Shown here: in pieces, positions 54,131-64,000 of the stretch
Position numbering within the stretch: position 1 is the stretch's first letter
How the letters are laid out: each line of letters opens with the position of its first letter
DNA from: Nemertoderma westbladi
Taxonomy: Eukaryota; Xenacoelomorpha; Nemertodermatida; Nemertodermatidae
Direction: 5' to 3'
Assembly: GCA_032718475.1 (NCBI GenBank)
Contig: JAUCBJ010003383.1
Coordinates: 1 to 64,000, forward strand
Length of the DNA stretch: 64,000 nt
Translations under genes and position numbers: made by a program
The notes under the pieces: generated by a model
Told to the model about the DNA's origin: nothing
The model's input: only the letters and a program-made list of their open reading frames with translations
The model's database searches: none

Positions 54131-56845
54131 GTGGATGAGCGACGGCGGGGGATGGATCTCCTGCTCGGGCAGATGGAGGAACATCGTGTACATTCCTCCC
54201 AACAGGTCCGAGAGTTGGAGGGGACTGTTCAGCAGTTAAAGGGAACAGTAAGAGAGGGTAGGTTAGAGTTGCAAGAAGTGCAGCAGAGTATCGCGTTAGA
54301 ACGCGAGAAATTGGTAAATATACAAAAGGGTATACCACCACCCCCTGTAACAATGTGTCAACCTGTTAGGTCTGAAGTATTTCATGCGCAAGGTGTGGAG
54401 CCTACACGCATCTATACTGCTAGTGAAGTAGAAACTCCTATAGTAAACCCTATTAAGGGTAACTATAAACCTGTTGATAATGATATTCCATATAGACCTG
54501 ATCATAATCCGAGAAATTTATATACCGATAACTCGATATTAAATAATACGATGGCCCAAGAAAGTTTTACACGTCAAATGGCTAGAACCGAAGCCCGTCA
54601 AGCGGTAAAGGTGGGAGAGATCGTCAAGTTCAATGGAGATGAGATGAAATGGTTACCTTTTAATGAGTATTATAAAGATAACATACAGAGTTCCGTACTA
54701 TCCCACGGAGAGAAACTTAGATTCCTCATCGAGTGCTTGGAAGGACCTCCCAAGTTAATGGCGTTAAAGTTTATTGGACATCCAGATGGATTAAGACAAG
54801 TTTGGGATACACTAAACATCAGGTATGGTAATAGGACTAACATAGCTAGGTATTTGTATGCGAAATTAGTAGCGCCCCGAAAGTTCCTTAGCAGCGGGAT
54901 TATAGAATTTTCCGATGAGATCCAGGAGATCTGTAGACAGTTAGATTGGCTAGGTAAGTCTCATGAATATCAGAGTTCCATGGTTGTTGGAGCCATAGCA
55001 TCTACTTTGCCAAAGGGTGGACTAGGTACTCGTTGGGACAAAAGAGTTCTCCATATGATGGACCAGCAACAAAGAGACCTTACCATGGCTGATCTCATGT
55101 CATTCTTAAATGGAGAGGTAAGATTACAGCTCCTAAAGCAGTCCCGAGAGAAGACCCCAGAAAATAAGGTGAGTGAAAAACCCGTTTCTAGGAGAAAGGT
55201 AACACCAGTGTGTTATACAGACGACGGCGAAAGCCAAACCTCCCAGGAGGAGAACTGCGGGAAAGACACCGAAAGATCTTATTATGTCAACAAAACCCGT
55301 AAAGATGTAAGTAAATATAAGCCTCGAACCAGTGACAGGAGAGAACAGGTAACAACAACTCCTCCTACGTCTCCTAAGAGAATTCATGGAAGAAAGCCCG
55401 AGGAAAGAACAAGTGTGCACAACACAACACAGGTTAAAGTAAGTAACATCAAACCAAAATGTGCATTGTGCGACGGGCCCCATCGTTTAAGTGGATGTGA
55501 TGAATTCTTGAAGAAATCCCTAAAGGATAGATGTGATGTCATGTGGGATAAGCGGTTGTGTTATAATTGTCTCAGACAAGGACACCAACGGCGGACCTGT
55601 TACTCAGACACGAGGTGCGCTAAGTGCGGCGCGAAACATCATATCTTGCTGCACACAGAATTTGAAAGAACCCGCACAAGTCAGGTAAGTGAACCCGAAC
55701 TACATGTCCAATTCAGTGATGTGAACGACACTGACCACAGCTCTGAGATGGAAGGATTTTACACGGACGAATTCTCCGACGAAAACGAATCCTGTTATAT
55801 GATAAACACCGCAGTGTATCGAGCGCTTACGTATGAGCCTGAAACCGATAACGAAACGCAACTGACTATTCCGGACCGACAACCATCTTGGAAAGCGCCA
55901 ACTTCCAACGTCGGAATCTGGGAATTCCCAGTGGTTCAGCTGAGAGTCCATGGGTTAGGTAAGAGTTTTATAGTAAACGCCCTCCTTGACTCCGGCAGCA
56001 CAGGAACATTCATCGACAAAGAACTAGCCGAAGACATCTTTGCTGGACAACCCAAGTTCCGAACTAAGTTGAACCTTTCAGGAATTATGCAGGTTTGGAA
56101 ATCCACAGTAGCTACAGACTACTATGTAGGTTTGTTGTCCACCCCCCAGGATGAACTAGGAGAACATAGCATAAGGTCAGTAAAAATGGTGGCGATAAAG
56201 AACTTTGCTACTAGCCGAGTAGAACCTTACAACTGGGATGAAGACCATTTTACCCAGCAGCATGATATCCCTAGATTCAACACCGACTACCCAGGGGTGC
56301 AGATATTGATCGGCCAAAATGCGCATGAGGCGCTTGAGACATTAGAAAAACGGCCTGCTCGACCGCAACCATTACAAACATATGCAGGAAGAACGAGAGT
56401 AGGTTGGTACTTCACTGGACCTTCCCGTAGAACACTCATGGAAAGACTACCTAACGACAAGGTACATCAGGTGAGTGAATGGGAAGAAGAAATCAGTGAG
56501 GGAGAGACCACAACTGAGGGAACACCATACTCCTCAGATAATGACGATATTAACCAATTATTCGATGAGGAAAATACAATCGACCTCCTCACCGAAAATG
56601 AAACTTGGCGAAACCAAGTGAACCTGTGCCATCTCATCAATCATGGCGGACAATTCGACTACAACGACGAATTAAACGAGGTGATAGATCGATACAACCA
56701 TAAGATTCGCGAAGAACACGCCGTACGATTCTTTACTCAAGAAGCCGTAGAGCCTAATTCCTACGACAAGGCCCTGTCCGTCGAGGAGGAGAGAGCCAAG
56801 CAGATTCAGGAAACGACTACCCGTTTTCTTAAAGATCAAGGTTGA
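54131..56845 (+). CDS. Gag-protease part of BEL/Pao polyprotein, 904 aa to stop
   Basis: In the same frame as the preceding ORF. A capsid-like DUF1759 region at about residues 155-330 (WLPFNEYYKDNIQSS, LRFLIECLEGPPKLMALKFI). Zinc knuckles at about 444-505 (CALCDGPHRLSGC, CYNCLRQGHQRRTC, CAKCGAKHHILLH). An aspartic protease motif LLDSGSTGTFID at about 617 with ILIGQNAHE downstream. It ends at TGA (56,843) inside the conserved DG-R-YEIGLPF block at the start of RT, where CGA (Arg) is expected, so the stop is a point mutation. Reading frame continues beyond it. Confidence 0.85.
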   Translation: MDERRRGMDLLLGQMEEHRVHSSQQVRELEGTVQQLKGTVREGRLELQEVQQSIALEREKLVNIQKGIPPPPVTMCQPVRSEVFHAQGVEPTRIYTASEVETPIVNPIKGNYKPVDNDIPYRPDHNPRNLYTDNSILNNTMAQESFTRQMARTEARQAVKVGEIVKFNGDEMKWLPFNEYYKDNIQSSVLSHGEKLRFLIECLEGPPKLMALKFIGHPDGLRQVWDTLNIRYGNRTNIARYLYAKLVAPRKFLSSGIIEFSDEIQEICRQLDWLGKSHEYQSSMVVGAIASTLPKGGLGTRWDKRVLHMMDQQQRDLTMADLMSFLNGEVRLQLLKQSREKTPENKVSEKPVSRRKVTPVCYTDDGESQTSQEENCGKDTERSYYVNKTRKDVSKYKPRTSDRREQVTTTPPTSPKRIHGRKPEERTSVHNTTQVKVSNIKPKCALCDGPHRLSGCDEFLKKSLKDRCDVMWDKRLCYNCLRQGHQRRTCYSDTRCAKCGAKHHILLHTEFERTRTSQVSEPELHVQFSDVNDTDHSSEMEGFYTDEFSDENESCYMINTAVYRALTYEPETDNETQLTIPDRQPSWKAPTSNVGIWEFPVVQLRVHGLGKSFIVNALLDSGSTGTFIDKELAEDIFAGQPKFRTKLNLSGIMQVWKSTVATDYYVGLLSTPQDELGEHSIRSVKMVAIKNFATSRVEPYNWDEDHFTQQHDIPRFNTDYPGVQILIGQNAHEALETLEKRPARPQPLQTYAGRTRVGWYFTGPSRRTLMERLPNDKVHQVSEWEEEISEGETTTEGTPYSSDNDDINQLFDEENTIDLLTENETWRNQVNLCHLINHGGQFDYNDELNEVIDRYNHKIREEHAVRFFTQEAVEPNSYDKALSVEEERAKQIQETTTRFLKDQG

Positions 56846-58901
56846 TATGAGATTGGTCTTCCGTTCCGACGGCGAGAACCCAACTTTATAAATAACCGAC
56901 CCTTAGCAGAGAAGAGAATCGCGCAACTACATCGGAGTCTTACGGCCAATGCTTCAGCTAAAGAGATGTATAAGACCCAGCTGAAGAAATTTATCGACAA
57001 GGGATATGCGGAGCGAGTACCGGAAGAAACACCCATAACTGAGAACGTATTATCTAACACATCATTACGTTCCCAAACCCGTTAAACCCAACGAAGTCCA
57101 GGTAGTATTCGACGGCTCCGCCCTTTACATCGGCCAATCCCTTAACTCGGAGTTGTTGCCGGGACCCAACTTACTCCAATCCTTGTTGGGAATACTCTTA
57201 AGATTACGGCAATATTCTATCGCTTTCGCTTCGGATATAGAAGGCATGTTCTTACAAGTCAAGGCGCTGGATAGGGATCGAGACAGCCTACGATTTCTGT
57301 GGTGGCCTGAAGGAGACCTCAACCAAAAACTGGTGGAGTACTGGATGACCATCCAGGATTTCGGGATCATCTCGAGCCCCTCGAACGCTTGTTCAGTAGT
57401 GCGTACCACTGCTGATGACAACCAAGACGCCTTCTCTAAAGCGGTTATCGACAACATCAAACGGGATATATACATGGACAACAATTTAAAGTCCCTCCCA
57501 TCGGTGGAAGAAGCCATTGATGTTGCCAAGGGAATGGTAGAGTGCTTAAAATGCGGTGGATTTCGACTAACCAAATTCACTAGTAACTCCCGTGAGTTTC
57601 TGGAATCGATCCCGGTAGAAGACCGAGGTGTTAAAGATCTGGACCATATCAAGGACGATCTTCCGGAAACCAAGACGCTTGGGTTGAAATGGGACACGGA
57701 GAGAGATATCCTGTTTTTCCAGCTAAAACAGCGAGATAATCCAGTTAGAACTAAACGGATTTGTCTAAGTATCCTGAGCACTTATTTCGATCCATTGGGA
57801 TTGATTAGCCCAGTTATATTGGTTGCTCGGAGTTTAGTGCAACAAATGTGGCTTGAAAACCACTCGTGGGACGATCCACTTAAGGGAGAACTACTAAAGA
57901 AGTGGATGAAATGGGAAGATTCTCTACCATCCATCGAGAACTTTATGATTTCCCGTTCATATTTTGGTCACGTTCTCCCCACGTATTCCTATCAACTCCA
58001 TGTGTTTGGAGACGCCAGCGATATGAGAATAGGTATAGTAGCCTACCTGAGTGTTTAAACTCCGGATGGAATTAAAGTTGCCTTGGTTACCTCTAAGGCC
58101 TTGATAAACAACAAGCTACGAGTTCCTCGAGCGGAGTTGAAGGCGGCTCTATACGCTACAGCCATCGGCCGGAATGTAACAGAACAGATCGACTATCCAC
58201 TGGAGAAAACTGTCTATTGGACTGATGCTTTACTCGTTTTGGAGTATATAACCAATGAAGTCTGTCAGTTCAGCGTCTTCGTTACCAACAGAGTAGCCAT
58301 TATACTTAGTCGCACTAATGTAGATCAATGGAGACATTGCCCTGGGACGATTAATCCAGCCGACATCGCCTCCAGAGGAGCAACTCCTCAAGAACTGATA
58401 GATACTCCAGACTGGTTAGGTGGACCCGACTTCCTAAGTAAAGAAGAAGATGAATGGCCTCCTCATCTCACCACGGCTGAGATTAGACAAGCCAAGGGAG
58501 CAGAGAAAGTCAAACCCAAAACCCGGATGAGTAAATCAAAGTTATTTAAACCCGTGATAGATCTGACTGTCCTACACATTTCCGAGGACGACGCTATGGA
58601 TCTAAACTTCCCCGCCACAAATATATCTGTTGTGGAAATTAGAGAAAGAGACTGGAAATCTGGAACACCAGACGTCTCTCAGGGACTCTCACCTCTCCTG
58701 CAGAGAGCGATAAATCACTATAGCTCCTGGAATCGGCTTTGTAAGGCCGTCGTGTATTTGAAGCGATGCTTCCATCATCACTACTCCAGGACGAAGATCG
58801 CTAGTGATACCGCTCCACTGACATCCGCGCAGGTCCATGCTATTAAAGATCTTCCCAAATATAGAGTATCGGATAGGTTTCTGATGGAAAAGATCAGTTA
58901 A
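56846..58901 (+). pseudogene. RT and RNase H of BEL/Pao element, mutated
   Basis: YEIGLPFRRREP to about 57,055, then a +1 shift into HHYVPKPVKPNEVQVVFDG and the RT palm (FASDIEGMFLQVKAL). The active-site block reads DIYMDNNLKSL, with Asn replacing the second catalytic Asp. KTLGLKWDTERD and STYFDPLGLISP follow. RNase H starts YQLHVFGDASDMRIGIVAYL; an in-frame TAA at 58,056 precedes TPDGIKVALVTSKA, PRAELKAALYA, YWTDALLVLEYI and NPADIASRGATPQEL. A further in-frame TAA ends the piece at 58,901. Inactive. Confidence 0.88.
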
Positions 58902-60330
58902 CAAGAGCATGAAGAAACCAATAAGCAGATACTGAGACTCCTGCAATGCTATGAAGATTCCGATAAGTATTTCCTGTTGTTGAGAAATCCACAGACGCGC
59001 TTAAGGGATCATTTCTCTAGAACAATGATAGATGGGTTAATACGTGTTGGAGGGAGATTAACTAATGCTCCGTTATCCTTTGACACTAAATTTCCCATAC
59101 TCATTAGAAATCTTGAAATACAAATCAAGATGATTGTAGATGTTCACAGTAAGCTTTACTATGCTGGTAGAGAACGAGTTCTTAGCGAAATTCGAACTCG
59201 CTATTATTTTCATAAACCCCGTAGAGCTCTGAACCCAGTTCTTAGGAACTGTATATATACCCTGTAGGAAAGCATTCAGTAGGCCTTTAACACAGCGTGA
59301 GGCAGAATTACCTAGGGAACGAGTAAGCTTCTATGAACCACCCTTTACTAATACCGGTGTGGATTTATTTGGCCCTATTGAAGTATATCGTGCTAGGACT
59401 ATAGTCAAGCGATGGTGTGTCATCTTTGTCTGTATGACTTGTAGAGCGATCCATCTAGATATGGTGAACGATCTATCTACCAACAGCTTCATACTGAGTT
59501 TACGCCGACAGATCGCTCGCTTTGGAACTAGCAACACGATGAGATCTGATAAGGGAACGAACTTCATTGGTGCCAACAATGAAATCAAGGCTTACGTCAA
59601 AGATTGGAACCAAAGACAGGTGGACAATCAGCTAAGGGTAACAGCGTCTAGCTGGACCTTCAACGCCGCCGACGCCCCTTGGTGGGGAGGAAGTTGGGAG
59701 AGATTAATCAGGAGCGTGAAGACTGCATTTCACTTTATAGTGCCGTGCCACGCGTATCTCACCGACGAACTTTTGCGGACGTTAATGGAGGAAGTCGCCG
59801 CCTATCTTAACGAGAGACCGCTTATGCCAGTCTCATCGAGTCCCGACTCCCTAGAAGCGCTAACACCCGCGTATTTCCTACTGAAGAAACCTGTAGCCAT
59901 GCTCCCACAATCGGAAATCAAGGACGGAGACGAATACTGCCGACAACCTTGGCAACTTATGCAGTTATTATCCCGTCGTTTCGCTGACCATTTCGAAAAA
60001 CATTATCTGCCTACGCTACAACTTTGAACCAAGTGGTTTGCGCAGCAAGAAAACGTCAGCGCTGGAGTATATCATCGATGGGTCATATCAGGTCATATCA
60101 TCGAGACTCATATATCCGATGATGGTTTAGTACGATTGGTAGAACTCGTCGTCATGCGACGTAACTTTAAGAAACCTGGAATTGTATTCGAAACACAGCA
60201 ACTCAATCGCCCAGTTGGTCGTTTATGTTTACTGGAAAGAGACAGAGAACTATCTGGAAACTATGGAAGGCAAGATACTCTTCCCACGACCACCTCCCTA
60301 ATCCAACAAACATCTAGGGACTCCCCAATG
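58902..60330 (+). pseudogene. Integrase and C-terminal region of BEL/Pao element, mutated
   Basis: LRDHFSRTMIDGLIRVGGRL, then the zinc part VHSKLYYAGRERVLSEIRTR, where the usual second His is Tyr. A frameshift near 59,250 precedes CRKAFSRPLTQREAELPRER. The catalytic core is 59,359-60,027: D in DLFGPIEV, D in MRSDKGTNFIGANNE, E in WWGGSWERLIRSVKTAF. TGA at 60,025 stands where CGA is expected (LQL-stop-TKWFAQQENVSAG). The last stretch (60,110-60,333) resembles DUF5641 (DDGLVRLVELVV, LNRPVGRLCLLE). Confidence 0.88.
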
Positions 60331-60333
60331 TAA

Positions 60334-62058
60334 CAGCGTCTGGAGTGGGTATGTGACTATATTATTTTATATGTTTTTATTATTTTATATTTATGTATGT
60401 ATTATTACGTAATTTTATTATTATAATCGTTTTCTTTAATTTTATTTAGTAGAATGTTATTTTAGCGATTATTTAGTAGATTAGTGCAATATTCGTGTTT
60501 ATTACTTAATTACTTACATTATATATTTAGTGCAATGGCGAGAAATAATTCTTTCTCTTTTTCCTTACTGTCCGTATCATATTATAAATGCGTGACTACA
60601 GTAAGATGAAATATCCGTACTTATTAAAGTACAATAAAGCTCCTACTATACTCAAGTATTATTGGTAAGTAGAGTATTAGGAATGCAAAGTTCAGATCCT
60701 CGTGTCTCGGCTAAACCAAGCTCTGGGTAGACCTTGGAAACGACTTGCCTCTTCTCACTGACATTGCTTCTTGCAATATTGCTCTCATACCGTATATTAA
60801 ATAATACATATAGTAGCGTGATGTCCCTTTAACAGTAGCGTAAAACGCAAAATAAATCTGTTAAACCCTTTGACCATCTGTAATTCTAGTCGATTAAGAT
60901 ATCACGGCACCCACCGATATACTTGAAAGACAAAATTCTAGAATCAGTGGTTAACGTCCCCAGACAAGTTCTGGAATAATTCGGTGCCCATCTTAAATAT
61001 TAATTATTTAATATTTATAAAAATCTATTAAAACAAATGTTATAATAGAGTAAATGCATATAAATAAACTCTAAGGAGTTTGTAAACCAAGAAAATCTAG
61101 AAATCCAAAATCTGTTAAAATTCAGATCCTTTAAAATTCTAGTCGATTAAGATATCGTAGCACTTACCGATACTCTTAAAAAGACAAATTTCCTAGAATT
61201 AAGGATCCTAGTCCCCAGACATGTTCTGGAATAAAATTGTGTCTATTTTAATATTAAATAATAAAATTTACGGGAATAAATTTTAAATTCATATCCTCTC
61301 ATGAATTTGATAAATTGTCATTTTATACAATTTATAACATTCCCAAAATTTCATTAATTAATAGATCATGGGAGCGGAGATTTACCCTATTAAGTATATT
61401 AGTGTGCGAGAATCTCCAATATATAGTCAATAGCCGATAAAATTCATAAAATCATGTATAAAGGGGAATATTGACAATTAAAGAATTACTATTAAATATC
61501 ATCCCAGATCTGTATGCATGAGAATTACCCTAATTCTACTGCTAGCTTTCCATAATGTCACCATAGCAACAACCACGCTAGAATTAGAAGCGAGTTAAAA
61601 GAACAATAGAAAGCTTGCCCCATTGAATAGCATACGGAATAAATAGCACACTGCTAGTATCCAGGGATACATAATAATAACGTGGCATTCTGGAAGGCAC
61701 TTGACTAACGGACAAATGGCCCGAATGTGTACAATTTGTGACAGTTGTATGGAATTTGTGCGTTTATAGGTGAATGTTACTACTAAAGTGTGTTTACAGT
61801 AGCGAGTCGCAGTTGTGAAAGTAGCCCTACCTCTGTAGCAAGAACCTGAAGTAAATCTAAGCCCTTGGGACGGACAGTGGAGTGACTCGCGCTGGTTATT
61901 GTTGTCGTTGTGTAGCTACTACGTTGGCGAGAGGCACAGCGACGACAGTACATCAGCGCTGAGGATCTTGCGCTGTCCGGGGGCATTGAGGGGGAGGCAG
62001 CGACGACCGCTAGCCTAATTATAATTAAATATAATATCGATAAACTCATATAGCAGCT
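60334..62058. other. Non-coding region between BEL/Pao element and unknown ORFs; internal duplication
   Basis: 60,890-60,995 and 61,140-61,245 are diverged direct repeats (TTCTAGTCGATTAAGATATC, ACCGATA, GTCCCCAGACA-GTTCTGGAATAA) about 250 bp apart. A TATAAAGG word lies at about 61,455. The region could hold LTR or promoter sequence for the ORFs that follow; not shown. Confidence 0.5.
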
Positions 62059-62583
62059 ATGACTGAGTTGATAGAAGATGATCTTGGTATCAGGGAGCGA
62101 TATACCCTACCATTGCAAGCGTTTGTTGATAGTTTGATACGCGGCGACGCTAGTCAACCCACTACGGAGGACAATGGCCGTTATATCGAACCGCCAATGT
62201 CAAAGGAACAACTCACGCGTGAATTGGACTATAGAAAATTCACCGCTCGCTATACGCATCGTAATGGTACGTATATGGACTTCTTAACTACTGGTCATCC
62301 TATTGATTTACATGATACGGACGATGTAGACACCGAAAGGGAAATGGTTCTATTTAAATATCATACCCAGCGGAGTCGGAACGATAAACTGAGAAGCGAA
62401 CACGAAAATTCTATTCGCAACCAACTCAAAAGAGAAGACGTTGAAGAGCCGGATAAATGCAGTGACTTCAACGAATATCTGGAATTCTTGAGAGAAACAT
62501 ATCTCAATATTGCCAGTCAACAAAATCTAGAAACTCGATATCCTGAAGGTATACATCATGACCCTATGATAGAACTCAAATGA
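62059..62583 (+). CDS. Unknown ORF 1, 174 aa
   Basis: Starts MTELIEDDLGIRERYTLPLQ. The protein is hydrophilic and acidic with no membrane segment, rich in Arg/Glu/Asp/Tyr (YRKFTARYTHRNGTYMDFLT). Family not recognised. The ATG follows a TATAGCAGCT context. It ends 12 bp before the next ORF. Codon use is less AT-biased than the flanks and resembles the neighbouring retroelement ORFs. The compact unspliced arrangement points to a mobile or viral-type element rather than a host gene. Confidence 0.55.
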   Translation: MTELIEDDLGIRERYTLPLQAFVDSLIRGDASQPTTEDNGRYIEPPMSKEQLTRELDYRKFTARYTHRNGTYMDFLTTGHPIDLHDTDDVDTEREMVLFKYHTQRSRNDKLRSEHENSIRNQLKREDVEEPDKCSDFNEYLEFLRETYLNIASQQNLETRYPEGIHHDPMIELK

Positions 62584-62595
62584 CTCTATTTCACT

Positions 62596-63720
62596 ATGAT
62601 GTATCTTACCGCAGATCGACCACTACCTGTTGTACCGGATAGCTTCGAACAGATGGAGGAGTATTGTAAAACTGGAGAAAGATCACCCGCGCTTCCTCTA
62701 CAAGACGTGCGTCTTTGGTATTATTGCGATGAATGCCCTAGACCTAACCAACAAACGGAAAGACATAAACATCCGCGGAGACGTTGCGCTAAACACAGTT
62801 TTACTCGCTATACTTATGGGAGTTTTGAGCGAAACTTGTTCGACGTGTCACCCACGCTCGCTCGACTCAAACCATCCTTAAATAAACCGATGATCAGAGT
62901 TCCTGAATACTCGGTCAGACCTCCGCATTCCCTGGTGAGACCTCAGACTCTTGATCCTAATAGTATAACGGATCCCCCTGAACTGTATGCATTGTTTAAA
63001 GATCTAGTGTTACCCAAACAATTAATCGGTGGCACTTCGGTAGTGGGCTCTCTAGATATTCGCCCATCCTACCTAGCCGGATTGGGACGCGGACATCTAA
63101 TATCGCCGTTCAACCCATATAATCGTCCCGGTTTAACCCCGATACAACCCGTCACCGAAGTCGAGGAGAGCGTTGTACAAAACGCGTTAGATGCTATTCG
63201 GCAGAAGATCGGAAAAGGAACTTACGATTGTTTAGAGAAACGTAAATTGCAGCAGCAAGTCCAAGCAGTGAAGGAATTGGCCTTACCCCAGTTCGATCGA
63301 GAAATCCAGAACCTCGAGGAAGACATCGAACTTGGACGAACCTACTCTCTGCAAGAGTTTTTGGACGAACGCTTCCAACGACAATCGGAGGAAAATCAGC
63401 TCGAGGAGAAGCATATCGAAATGGACGAGAGAGAAGAAGCAGCTTTAGCCCAGCCAGAAGCTCAAATCCTTATGACTGATCTCTATTCCAAAACCATCAT
63501 TCATGCCTCGATGGTTCCCCATTTCGGAGACAAACTCTTCGCCACGGTACAACCCCAACCGGTTGATATCCACCTAAGATCTCGAGATCTTATCGCTGAC
63601 GCTCCTATATTACAGCGTCTGCCAATTGAGGCTGCTCGTGTCGACGGTATACTCGTTGAACCTCCGGACAATCGAGCGGATCTTGTCCGGTATGGTACAC
63701 GAGGTCAACCTACACGCTAG
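62596..63720 (+). CDS. Unknown ORF 2, 374 aa, with Cys/His cluster
   Basis: Starts MMYLTADRPLPVVPDSFEQM. At residues about 40-68 a possible zinc site: WYYCDECPRPNQQ, then H-x-H and RRRCAKHSF. The middle is Pro-rich (RPPHSLVRPQTLDPNSITD). Residues about 225-285 are probably coiled coil (KRKLQQQVQAVKELALPQF, EENQLEEKHIEMDEREE). No transposase, polymerase or integrase motif seen. It is 12 bp after ORF 1 in a different frame and overlaps ORF 3 by about 30 bp. Function unknown. Confidence 0.55.
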   Translation: MMYLTADRPLPVVPDSFEQMEEYCKTGERSPALPLQDVRLWYYCDECPRPNQQTERHKHPRRRCAKHSFTRYTYGSFERNLFDVSPTLARLKPSLNKPMIRVPEYSVRPPHSLVRPQTLDPNSITDPPELYALFKDLVLPKQLIGGTSVVGSLDIRPSYLAGLGRGHLISPFNPYNRPGLTPIQPVTEVEESVVQNALDAIRQKIGKGTYDCLEKRKLQQQVQAVKELALPQFDREIQNLEEDIELGRTYSLQEFLDERFQRQSEENQLEEKHIEMDEREEAALAQPEAQILMTDLYSKTIIHASMVPHFGDKLFATVQPQPVDIHLRSRDLIADAPILQRLPIEAARVDGILVEPPDNRADLVRYGTRGQPTR

Positions 63721-64000
63721 ACCTTTACCGAACTCGTTTTATGGGATCAAAGACCACCCTTATTATGTCAATCTAACTCAATATTATATGGTAAAACCGG
63801 AAGATCCTACACATAGTCTAAGGTTTCTACCACTAATAAATCCTCTCGATCTTGTCGAACTCGAACAACTGCAGAAACATCTGGATCAGTTAGTGAAAGT
63901 AAACTCATTCAGAAAACCCTACAATGTTTCCAGAATAGAGAAGGATATAATGCCTCCGTATAATCTTGATGGATTTATTAAAACTCGATTAGTCTACTGG
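63691..64000 (+). CDS. Unknown ORF 3, partial, overlaps ORF 2
   Basis: Begins at ATGGTACACGAGGTCAACC and stays open to the window edge (MVHEVNLHARPLPNSFYGIK, then YYVNLTQYYMVKPEDPTHSL, PPYNLDGFIKTRLVYW). It is in a third frame relative to ORFs 1 and 2, and the open stretch is unusual for this AT-rich DNA. No family recognised; the C-terminus lies outside. Confidence 0.5.

Larger units (their letters stand above)
52280..60333 (+). mobile_element. BEL/Pao-type LTR retrotransposon, internal region, decayed
   Basis: Order: gag-like coiled-coil protein, DUF1759-like gag, zinc knuckles, aspartic protease, RT, RNase H, integrase, and a DUF5641-like tail (SDDGLVRLVELVV near 60,120). This protease-RT-RNase H-integrase order with these accessory domains is that of BEL/Pao. 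No LTR pair recognised; the TGTAACAGCGTCTGGAGTGG at 60,331 resembles the start of such LTRs, but no 5' partner is visible. Confidence 0.85.

Noticed and set aside
52246-58946. Numerous minus-strand ORFs opposite the BEL/Pao coding region
   Set aside because: They overlap clearly conserved plus-strand domains and show no family similarity.
61783-62049. Minus-strand ORF with a hydrophobic start (MSLSILYLIIIRLAVVAAS), considered as a signal-peptide exon of the BMP3/GDF10-like gene
   Set aside because: It would need a 23 kb intron, no donor of the required phase or propeptide similarity is seen, and it sits in the upstream region of another plus-strand ORF set.

Overview
The window is invertebrate nuclear DNA. 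It is AT-rich, has intron-split genes with GT-AG borders, and is crowded with decayed transposons and minisatellites. The two host genes belong to animal families (a tandem-C2 synaptotagmin-like protein and a BMP3/GDF10-like TGF-beta ligand). Frequent ACCGGT and AGGCCT-rich words, together with the retroelement mix, resemble echinoderm or hemichordate genomes, but the species is an inference. I recognised no rRNA, tRNA or CRISPR array.

Layout. (1) 1-17,773, plus strand: the 3' part of a synaptotagmin-like gene, with ten exons reconstructed from phase-compatible splice sites. Its introns hold an antisense RTE-like LINE (2.6-6.2 kb), other LINE fragments, two copies of a short G-tract-ended inverted-repeat element, and minisatellites. 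(2) 17,774-23,155: gene-poor AT-rich DNA with small tandem repeats and a LINE relic. (3) 23,290-38,246, minus strand: a BMP3/GDF10-like gene, six exons in perfect phase, from the propeptide to the stop codon, including all seven cystine-knot cysteines. Its 5' end is not identified. Its introns hold two nested LINEs, several minisatellites and a ~2.3 kb 34-bp array that begins exactly at an exon donor site. The two host genes converge tail to tail.

(4) 38,934-44,507: a 5.6 kb element with GGACAATTCCGACCC-type terminal inverted repeats and a 7-bp target duplication, inserted in an older dispersed repeat. It carries a decayed reverse transcriptase gene and a collagen-like Gly-Pro-Pro repeat ORF between a second, ~400-bp pair of inverted repeats. 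This pairing of DNA-transposon-style ends with a reverse transcriptase is the most unusual structure in the window. (5) 45.1-46.5 kb minus: a broken Mutator-like transposase. (6) 46.7-49.2 kb minus: a truncated Ty3/Gypsy pol. (7) 50,871-51,327: a solo 5' end of the RTE-like LINE with a 9-bp target duplication. (8) 52.3-60.3 kb plus: a BEL/Pao retrotransposon (gag-like, protease, RT, RNase H, integrase) with several stops and frameshifts. (9) 62,059-64,000 plus: three tightly packed, partly overlapping ORFs of unknown family running off the window edge.

The host genes are apparently intact across the visible exons. Almost everything else is mobile-element sequence at different stages of decay, with at least three clear cases of nesting.
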